A stretch of 7,173 nt of DNA from CAURMH01 sp963525745 (lineage in GTDB: Bacteria > Pseudomonadota > Gammaproteobacteria > Enterobacterales > Pasteurellaceae), in NCBI GenBank assembly GCA_963525745.1, contig CAURMH010000061.1:1-7173 (forward strand). The letters run 5' to 3'. The notes under the pieces are model-generated. The model was not told the origin of the DNA, did not search any database, and was given only the letters and a program-made list of their open reading frames with translations. The position numbers and the translations under genes are program-made. This document shows positions 1 through 4,630 of the stretch, piece after piece. Each line of letters opens with the position of its first letter. The stretch's first letter is position 1.

Positions 1-119
1 CGCGCAAAATGAAATTCGGCGTGTCAGAAGGCATGATTCTTTCTGCCGGCACAGGCGGCAGCGATTTATTCTTACTTTCGGCGGACAGTGGCGTGACAGC
101 GGGTATGCAAGTCAAATAA
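1..119 (+). CDS. metG: Methionyl-tRNA synthetase, C-terminal end only (5' truncated by the window)
   Basis: The frame beginning at base 3 is open from the window edge to TAA at 117-119 and gives 38 residues. It reads RKMKFGVSEGMILSAGTGGS and then ends in DSGVTAGMQVK. The RKM(K/R)FG(M/V)SEGM signature and the G-x-x-V-K ending are those of the C-terminal EMAPII/OB-fold tRNA-binding and dimerisation domain of long-form bacterial MetRS; the E. coli enzyme ends very similarly. The full enzyme charges initiator and elongator tRNA-Met in the cytoplasm. The catalytic Rossmann core and anticodon-binding domain lie upstream of the window. The gene converges on glnD, with a 187-bp gap between the two stop codons. 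Another protein carrying the same stand-alone tRNA-binding domain is possible but less likely, given how close the ending is to MetG. Confidence 0.9.
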   Translation, partial: RKMKFGVSEGMILSAGTGGSDLFLLSADSGVTAGMQVK

Positions 120-160
120 TTCGTTATGATAAATAGGAAAAAAAGGCAACTACTTTAATC

Positions 161-248
161 AGCCCCGAAATACGCTATTAATTCAAGAACTGATGACGAT
201 ATTGTGTCGAATTCAGTTCTTTTAATCTCAGTGAAATTCATCGGGGTT
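161..248. repeat. Outer inverted repeat enclosing the metG/glnD intergenic hairpin
   Basis: AGCCCCGA (161-168) pairs with TCGGGGTT (241-248), giving seven Watson-Crick pairs and one G-U pair on the + strand. The 72 bases between them contain the 177-226 hairpin. On the - strand the wobble becomes an A-C mismatch, so the fold is slightly better as a + strand RNA. On the - strand the structure is followed by a T7 run (complement of A7 at 138-144), but no good stem sits directly against it, so a glnD terminator here is only a possibility. I match it to no known RNA family. Confidence 0.4.
177..226 (+). terminator. Probable metG transcription terminator hairpin
   Basis: AAGAACTGA at 185-193 is perfectly complementary to TCAGTTCTT at 213-221. 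The stem can be lengthened by ATTAA (177-181) pairing with TTAAT (222-226) across a 3-nt bulge at 182-184. Inside the 19-nt loop, GAC (195-197) can pair with GTC (206-208). A short T-run (220-223) overlaps the 3' arm on the + strand. The stem is AT-rich and the U-tract is short, so this is a weak intrinsic terminator by sequence alone. Its position 66 bp after the metG stop, between convergent genes, is what favours the call. It sits inside a longer-range inverted repeat (161-168 with 241-248). Confidence 0.45.
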
Positions 249-280
249 ATAATGCTTACTTTTCCATTTAAATGCCGCTC

Positions 281-296
281 AAATTGACCGCACTTT
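281..296 (-). repeat. DNA uptake signal sequence (extended Hin-type USS)
   Basis: The core ACCGCACTT (287-295) reads AAGTGCGGT on the - strand and lies within AAAGTGCGGTCAATTT, the extended form with its AT-rich flank. It sits in the metG/glnD gap, 11 bp past the glnD stop. USS are recognised during natural transformation in Pasteurellaceae. A single copy is not itself a terminator, and no inverted partner lies nearby. Confidence 0.9.
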
Positions 297-306
297 CACA
301 ATAAAT

Positions 307-2892
307 TTAAAGCCGGCTTAACGCTTGCTCCAGCTTCTGCCGTTCCTCCGGTGTCAGGGCCTGTCCCATTTGGTTGGTAAGAATAAAAAAATCCTCGGCT
401 TTTTCGCCGACCGTCGTAATTTTGGCATTTAATAAATTTAGTTTGAGTGCACTGAAAATTCGGCTGACTTCGGCTAACAAACCGGCTTTGTCCAATGTAA
501 TGAGTTCAAGCGCTGTGTGAGCCGCTTTGTGGGACTGTAAAAAACGAACCTCGGTTTTCACGGAAAAATGCGCCAGTCGATAATTCCCTATTTCGCCCGA
601 TTTCGCCGCTTCATCGCTTTGTAATGCTTTTGTTAATGCCTCTTCCAGTTCGCGACGACGGTCAAAACGCGCTAATGTGCCGTCAAGTTCCGTGATGATA
701 AAACTATCAAAAACATATCCGTTATCGGCCGTTAAAATTTGAGCATCATGAATACTGAATTTTTTGGCGCCGATTGTGCAAACGACTTTATGGAACAAAT
801 TCGTCTGATCGGGACAATAAATAAACACTTCCGTTCCGCCGAGGGAAAAACGGTTACTGATTTTAACTAAAATATCGCCATTAAAATCAACGAGCAAGGC
901 AGTATGCCAAGCAATTTGTTTCGGGCTATTGCGTAAAAAATAATCTGCCGGACAGCGCTGCCAAAAAGCAAGAATCTTGTCGGTTGATAAACAAGGATGG
1001 CTTTGCGTTAAAATAAGCAAGGCTTGCTCTCGGTTTTCTCGAATTTTTTCTTTATTATCCAATAAGATATCCATTCCTTGTTGAAATTGTCGACCGGTTA
1101 AATCATACAATGCGGCAAAGAGGGAACGTTTCCAGCTATTCCATAAGGTGACGTTGGTTGCGCAAATATCAGCCACCGTCAGGCAGGTCAAATAGTCCAA
1201 TCGAACGCGATTTTTTACGCTTTCGGCAAATTGTAGAACGACTTCAGGATCATGAATATCGCGTCGCTGCGCCGTGATCGACATCAAAAGATGTGACCTG
1301 ACCAGCCAAGCCATCGTTTCAATCTCCCGTCGGTCAAAGCCGTGGTATTCGGCAAATTCGGTAATCTCTATTGAACCTAATTCGGCATGATCTCCCCCCC
1401 GACCTTTCGCAATATCATGAAAAAGCGCCGCGATATATAATAAAGTGCGGTCGGAAATTCGGCTAAAAATACGATGACAAATCGGGTGAGATTCGACCGC
1501 ACTTTGTGCCAAAAAGCTTTCCAACTTTAACATCACTCGCAATGTATGTTCGTCCACCGTATAAATATGGAACAAATCAAACTGCATGAGACCTTCAATA
1601 CCGGACCATTGCGGCAAATAAGCGGTCAATACGCCATATTGATGCATCGGTAAAAAAGCGCGACGAATCGCATTCGGTCGATTAAATAAACGAATAAACC
1701 GTTCGCGTGCTTCAGGCAGTTCGCAAAGTTTTTGCGATAACGATTCCAAGGCAAGTTGTAACTGACGTAAAGCGGAGGAATGAATTTCCGCCTGCAGATA
1801 TTCGGTAAGGTAAAAAAAGAGATCCAAAATACGCGCCGGCGTACATAAAAAAACATCGGGGCGGCGTAGGGTCAAACTTTGTCCGATAAGCTGAAAATCT
1901 TCGTCCAAATCGTGAACGGGCAGGTTGTGTTGCGTGGAAAGAAAATGCTCCCGATAATGTTTAATTAAAATATCACTTAAACGGGAAATAACGCGTAAAG
2001 CCTGAAAAAAACGTTTCATCATTTTTTCCACGCCACGATTGCCTTCCCCTTGGAAACCGAGCATGTCCGCCACTTTAATTTGACGATCGAATAATAATCG
2101 ATTGTCATAGCGCTTTAAAAACAAATGTAAAACGAACCGCACTTTGAAAAGAAATGTTTGGCTGTCGATTAATTGATGATATTCGGCAGGATAAATAAAC
2201 CCGCACGCTAAAATTTCTTCTAAGGTTGACGCCCCTGTATGGCGTAACGCAATCCAATAGATGAGATGTAAATCGCGCAATCCGCCCGGGCTATATTTTA
2301 TGTCGGGTTCAAGGTTGTAACTGGTATTGTGATAACGTTGATAGCGTTCCGCCTGCTCTTTAATTTTCGCCTCAAAAAAAGCGGATTTATCCCAAAAATC
2401 CGGCTTCGTTAAAATATGTCTAAGTTGTTCAAATAATGAACGCTCTCCGAATAAATAGCGTGATTCCAACAAATTCGTAGCAATGGAAATGTCTTCTTTT
2501 CCTTCCGTTTCACATTCTTCTAAAGTGCGAACGCTATGCCCTACGTCAAAGCCGCAATCCCATAAAAATTGAACAAATTGCGCGATTTTTTCTTCCGTTG
2601 GCGGCGCCATCGTTCGTTCGGAAAGGAATAAAAAATCAAGATCCGATAATGGAAATATTTCCTTCCGCCCATAACCGCCAACGGCAATTAACGCCAGCCC
2701 GACTTGGGGCAGCTCAAAATGCGACCACAACCGAACCAATAATGCATCGCAAAATGCCGTTCGATTTTCAAGCAATTCAAACACGGTATAGTATGAAAAA
2801 TGGGCGATTTCAAATTGCTTTAAATTTTCTTTCTGAATTTTGACCGCACTTGAGGTGAGGGGAAAATGAAAATCCGGTGTAAAAAGCATCAT
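307..2892 (-). CDS. glnD: Bifunctional [protein-PII] uridylyltransferase / uridylyl-removing enzyme GlnD
   Basis: This cytoplasmic nitrogen sensor uridylylates PII proteins (GlnB/GlnK) when glutamine is low and removes UMP when glutamine is high, so controlling glutamine synthetase through the GlnE adenylyltransferase. Numbered from ATG 2892 (861 aa), the nucleotidyltransferase motif GGYGRKEIFPLSDLD is at residues 72-86, with D84 and D86 as likely metal ligands. The GlnD linker SPGGLRDL follows near 201-208. The HD hydrolase domain has H449, H492-D493, H502, H534 and D575. Two ACT domains that sense glutamine occupy about 689-765 and 793-861. The frame is open further, to a GTG at 2967, but that codon lies inside the map terminator. 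ATG 2892 (or ATG 2889) has GGA five to eight bases upstream and gives the length expected for Pasteurellaceae GlnD. It follows map on the same strand, as in enterobacteria. No clear promoter of its own is visible in the 96-bp gap. Confidence 0.96.
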   Translation of the reverse strand: MMLFTPDFHFPLTSSAVKIQKENLKQFEIAHFSYYTVFELLENRTAFCDALLVRLWSHFELPQVGLALIAVGGYGRKEIFPLSDLDFLFLSERTMAPPTEEKIAQFVQFLWDCGFDVGHSVRTLEECETEGKEDISIATNLLESRYLFGERSLFEQLRHILTKPDFWDKSAFFEAKIKEQAERYQRYHNTSYNLEPDIKYSPGGLRDLHLIYWIALRHTGASTLEEILACGFIYPAEYHQLIDSQTFLFKVRFVLHLFLKRYDNRLLFDRQIKVADMLGFQGEGNRGVEKMMKRFFQALRVISRLSDILIKHYREHFLSTQHNLPVHDLDEDFQLIGQSLTLRRPDVFLCTPARILDLFFYLTEYLQAEIHSSALRQLQLALESLSQKLCELPEARERFIRLFNRPNAIRRAFLPMHQYGVLTAYLPQWSGIEGLMQFDLFHIYTVDEHTLRVMLKLESFLAQSAVESHPICHRIFSRISDRTLLYIAALFHDIAKGRGGDHAELGSIEITEFAEYHGFDRREIETMAWLVRSHLLMSITAQRRDIHDPEVVLQFAESVKNRVRLDYLTCLTVADICATNVTLWNSWKRSLFAALYDLTGRQFQQGMDILLDNKEKIRENREQALLILTQSHPCLSTDKILAFWQRCPADYFLRNSPKQIAWHTALLVDFNGDILVKISNRFSLGGTEVFIYCPDQTNLFHKVVCTIGAKKFSIHDAQILTADNGYVFDSFIITELDGTLARFDRRRELEEALTKALQSDEAAKSGEIGNYRLAHFSVKTEVRFLQSHKAAHTALELITLDKAGLLAEVSRIFSALKLNLLNAKITTVGEKAEDFFILTNQMGQALTPEERQKLEQALSRL
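1442..1505. repeat. Inverted pair of uptake sequences inside glnD
   Basis: AAAGTGCGGTCG (1442-1453) and CGACCGCACTTT (1494-1505) are a perfect 12-bp inverted repeat separated by 40 bp. Each contains an exact USS 9-mer (1443-1451 and 1496-1504), in opposite orientations. They fall in the HD-domain region of glnD and are read through in frame. Paired USS of this type usually occur downstream of genes, where they can act as terminators. Here no T-run follows on either strand, so termination is unlikely. Confidence 0.9.
2136..2144 (-). repeat. DNA uptake signal core inside glnD
   Basis: Exact ACCGCACTT, which is AAGTGCGGT on the - strand and therefore on the glnD sense strand. It encodes the K-V-R of KVRFVL in the segment between the nucleotidyltransferase and HD domains. 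The bases after the core do not follow the preferred extended motif as closely as the 281-296 copy. Confidence 0.85.
2843..2851 (-). repeat. DNA uptake signal core near the 5' end of glnD
   Basis: Exact ACCGCACTT. On the glnD sense strand it reads AAGTGCGGTCAAAATT, with an AT-rich flank typical of an extended USS. It encodes part of SAVKIQ, about 14 residues after the chosen start, in the poorly conserved N-terminal leader of GlnD where such a sequence is easily tolerated. Confidence 0.85.
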
Positions 2893-2956
2893 TTTATTCC
2901 ATAAGCGTCGATTGAATTGAAAAATGAATTGATCATGAGAAAAATAACCGTTAAAG

Positions 2957-2980
2957 AAAAAGCCCACAAATCGTGAGCTT
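2957..2980 (-). terminator. Rho-independent terminator of map
   Basis: On the - strand, AAGCTCAC (2980-2973), loop GATTT, GTGGGCTT (2967-2960) form an 8-bp stem with one G-U pair and a 5-nt loop. The U-tract at 2961-2957 overlaps the foot of the stem and is followed by C and three more U. It begins 8 bp after the map stop codon and lies wholly upstream of the glnD start at 2892. It should reduce, and may partly allow, read-through from map into glnD. Confidence 0.8.
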
Positions 2981-2988
2981 CGTTATCA

Positions 2989-3792
2989 CTAGGCATTTAT
3001 CATAATACGCTGAATTCTTCCTTCAGCGATTTCTTCATCGCGAATTGTCATTACTTCACAACCGCTTTCCGTTACCACAATTTGATGTTCAAACTGTGCA
3101 GAATGGCTACGATCTTTCGTTTTCACCGTCCAGCCGTCGCCCATTAGCCGCACTTCTTTCTTACCGGCGTTGATCATGGGTTCAATCGTAAACACCATGC
3201 CCGGTTTTAAAATGACGCCGCCATCATCCGCATAATAATGTAAAACTTGCGGTTCGCTGTGAAATTCGGTACCGATGCCGTGGCCGCAATATTCACGCAC
3301 AACGCTGAACCCTTGCGCTTCCGTATATTTTTGCACGGCACGCCCGATTTCATTTAAACGCACGCCGGATTTCACCGCGCGAATACCGGTGTATAAGGCT
3401 TCTTGCGCCGCTTCGACTAACTTTTTACTGCGAATATTGGTTTCGCCCACAATATACATTTTAGAATTATCGCCGTAATAACCATCTTTAATCACAGTAA
3501 TATCAATATTTAAAATATCGCCGTCTTTTAACATTTTATCATCGCTTGGAATGCCGTGACATACAACTTCATTCAGCGAAATACAGGTTGCCTTCGGAAA
3601 GCCGTGGTAATTTAACGGCGCCGGAATGGTTTTTTGCACATTGACCATATATTCATGGCAAATACGATCCAATTCACCCGTAGAAATACCGGCCTTTATG
3701 TAAGGCTCGATCATAACCAAAACATCCGACGCTAATTTACAGGCTTCACGTAATTTTACCAATTCTTTTTCTGTCCTTAATGGAATCGCCAT
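2989..3792 (-). CDS. map: Type I methionine aminopeptidase
   Basis: The enzyme removes the initiator methionine from nascent cytoplasmic proteins when the second residue is small. From ATG 3792 the protein is 267 aa, and its active-site residues fall at exactly the E. coli numbering: metal ligands D97, D108, H171, E204 and E235, with H79 and H178 as the flanking catalytic histidines. Signatures visible are CHGIP (78-82), GDNSKMY (107-113), YCGHGIGTEFH (168-178) and FTIEPM (201-206). The frame is open to a GTG at 3828, but that codon overlaps the extended -10 element. ATG 3792 has a strong Shine-Dalgarno (AAGGGAGAG at 3805-3797). The gene is divergent from erpA and upstream of glnD on the same strand. 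It is full length with no oddities. Confidence 0.97.
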   Translation of the reverse strand: MAIPLRTEKELVKLREACKLASDVLVMIEPYIKAGISTGELDRICHEYMVNVQKTIPAPLNYHGFPKATCISLNEVVCHGIPSDDKMLKDGDILNIDITVIKDGYYGDNSKMYIVGETNIRSKKLVEAAQEALYTGIRAVKSGVRLNEIGRAVQKYTEAQGFSVVREYCGHGIGTEFHSEPQVLHYYADDGGVILKPGMVFTIEPMINAGKKEVRLMGDGWTVKTKDRSHSAQFEHQIVVTESGCEVMTIRDEEIAEGRIQRIMINA

Positions 3793-3796
3793 TTTT

Positions 3797-3805
3797 CTCT
3801 CCCTT
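3797..3805 (-). promoter_or_regulatory. Ribosome binding site of map
   Basis: On the - strand, AAGGGAGAG is followed by AAAA and ATG 3792. The spacing and the purine-rich match decide the map start. The GTG 36 bp upstream has no comparable signal. Confidence 0.85.
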
Positions 3806-3818
3806 AATAAATGAGCCC

Positions 3819-3827
3819 ATGATAGCA
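3819..3827 (-). promoter_or_regulatory. Extended -10 promoter element for map
   Basis: On the - strand TGCTATCAT is a TGn extended -10 followed by TATCAT, five of six matches to TATAAT. No good -35 hexamer is present at 16-18 bp (AAGATT at 17), which is tolerated by extended -10 promoters. The predicted transcription start near 3812 gives a leader of about 20 nt to ATG 3792. Confidence 0.55.
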
Positions 3828-3845
3828 CTTATTCGGCGAAAAATC

Positions 3846-3874
3846 TTGAATGAATTGGTCGGTTATCGGATAAT
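3846..3874 (+). promoter_or_regulatory. Sigma-70-type promoter for erpA and its downstream cluster
   Basis: TTGAAT (3846-3851, four of six to TTGACA) and GATAAT (3869-3874, five of six to TATAAT) are separated by exactly 17 bp. Transcription would start near 3881, giving a leader of about 30 nt before ATG 3911. It lies back to back with the map -10 element. I could not convince myself of an IscR-type operator here, although erpA is IscR-regulated in E. coli. Confidence 0.6.
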
Positions 3875-3896
3875 ACGGCAATCTTTTCAGAAAAGT

Positions 3897-3901
3897 TAGG
3901 A
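3897..3901 (+). promoter_or_regulatory. Ribosome binding site of erpA
   Basis: TAGGA at 3897-3901 lies nine bases before ATG 3911. It is only three bases from the in-frame TTG at 3905 and 18 from the next ATG at 3920, so 3911 is the best-supported start. Confidence 0.65.
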
Positions 3902-3910
3902 TAATTGAAT

Positions 3911-4252
3911 ATGGCAGAAATGAGCGTGCCGCTGAACTTTACCGACGCTGCGGCAAATAAGGTGAAAAGTCTGATCAGCGAAGAGGAAAATGATAATTTA
4001 AAATTACGCGTTTATATTACCGGCGGCGGCTGCAGCGGTTTTCAGTACGGTTTTACTTTTGATGAAAAAGTGAATGAAGGCGATTTGACCGTCGAAAAAT
4101 CCGGCGTACAGTTAGTCATCGATCCGATGAGTTTACAATACTTAATCGGCGGCACCGTGGATTATACCGAAGGTCTGGAAGGATCACGCTTTGTCGTAGA
4201 TAACCCAAACGCTTCCAGCACTTGCGGCTGCGGTTCGTCATTTAGTATCTAG
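3911..4252 (+). CDS. erpA: Iron-sulfur cluster insertion protein ErpA (A-type carrier)
   Basis: ErpA is a small cytoplasmic A-type carrier that accepts Fe-S clusters from the assembly scaffold and delivers them to apo-enzymes; in E. coli its targets include the isoprenoid enzymes IspG and IspH. The 113-aa protein aligns almost residue for residue with E. coli ErpA (114 aa): FTDAAANKVKSLI near residue 10, LRVYITGGGCSGFQYGFTF in the centre, DPMSLQYLIGGTVDYTEGLEG, and the STCGCGSSFSI ending. The three cluster-binding cysteines are C41, C105 and C107. These near-identical blocks separate ErpA from IscA and SufA. I chose ATG 3911 over TTG 3905 because of the TAGGA spacing. It is first in a + strand cluster, with yacL 4 bp downstream. 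Confidence 0.97.
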   Translation: MAEMSVPLNFTDAAANKVKSLISEEENDNLKLRVYITGGGCSGFQYGFTFDEKVNEGDLTVEKSGVQLVIDPMSLQYLIGGTVDYTEGLEGSRFVVDNPNASSTCGCGSSFSI

Positions 4253-4256
4253 TTCA

Positions 4257-4625
4257 ATGGATTTTCAATTTACCTTTCACTCGGATTCCGTTCAAGCAAC
4301 CTGCTCAATGGAACACCAAGCGTTGGCGAATTGGTTTAATACGGAAGTGCGGTCGGATTCTCAAAAAATTTTGACCGCACTTAGCGAAGCAAAACGCCAC
4401 AAAACGCATATTGACCTAAACGAAACCGTACTTATCGGCAGCGAATATAGCCTGTTTATTCATTATGATGAAGTCATGATTCGGGCGAATAGTCTGGCTA
4501 TGACAAACGAAGAGGAATTCCTTAAAGAAGAGGGGCTACATTATTATGACGAAGAAAGCATCGCCTTTTGCGGATTGGATGATTTTATTCACTTCTTAAC
4601 GTCTTATTTTAACTTTATTGCCTAA
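4257..4625 (+). CDS. yacL: UPF0231 family protein, YacL-like (function unknown)
   Basis: The 122-aa acidic soluble protein has no signal peptide or membrane segment. It matches E. coli YacL (120 aa) at MDFxF at the N-terminus, WFN (26-28), EY (63-64), DEVMIRAN (71-78), YYDEES (96-101) and CGLDDF (105-110), followed by a short aromatic tail. The segment at about 30-60 between the WFN and EY motifs is variable and carries two uptake sequences. I know of no established function for the family. The start is 4 bp after the erpA stop with no recognisable Shine-Dalgarno, which suggests translational coupling to erpA; mrcB follows after 5 bp. E. coli yacL sits elsewhere, near acnB and speD, so the position beside erpA is not a general functional clue. 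Confidence 0.9.
   Translation: MDFQFTFHSDSVQATCSMEHQALANWFNTEVRSDSQKILTALSEAKRHKTHIDLNETVLIGSEYSLFIHYDEVMIRANSLAMTNEEEFLKEEGLHYYDEESIAFCGLDDFIHFLTSYFNFIA
4345..4382. repeat. Inverted pair of uptake sequences forming a hairpin inside yacL
   Basis: AAGTGCGGTC (4345-4354) and GACCGCACTT (4373-4382) are perfect inverted copies, each holding the 9-bp USS core. In RNA the stem can extend by two G-U pairs and one A-U pair (4355-4357 with 4370-4372) to 13 bp around a 12-nt A-rich loop. It is followed by AGCGAAGC, not a T-run, so it is not an intrinsic terminator. It encodes part of the variable segment EVRSDSQKILTALSEA. Confidence 0.92.
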
Positions 4626-4630
4626 CCGCC

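Noticed and set aside
248..253. TATAAT on the + strand as a promoter antisense to glnD
   Set aside because: No -35-like hexamer at 16-18 bp and no gene downstream; it overlaps the outer stem arm. AT-rich chance match is the simplest explanation.
2893..2967. N-terminal extension of glnD from GTG 2967
   Set aside because: The start codon lies inside the map terminator, has no ribosome site at a useful distance, and makes the protein longer than its Pasteurellaceae relatives.
3793..3828. N-terminal extension of map from GTG 3828
   Set aside because: It overlaps the extended -10 element. ATG 3792 has a strong Shine-Dalgarno and gives exact E. coli active-site numbering.
3829..3900. IscR operator in front of erpA
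   Set aside because: Expected from E. coli biology, but I see no convincing palindromic type 1 or type 2 site here.
3905..3910. TTG start two codons upstream for erpA
   Set aside because: Only three bases from TAGGA, too close; ATG 3911 has a workable nine-base spacing.
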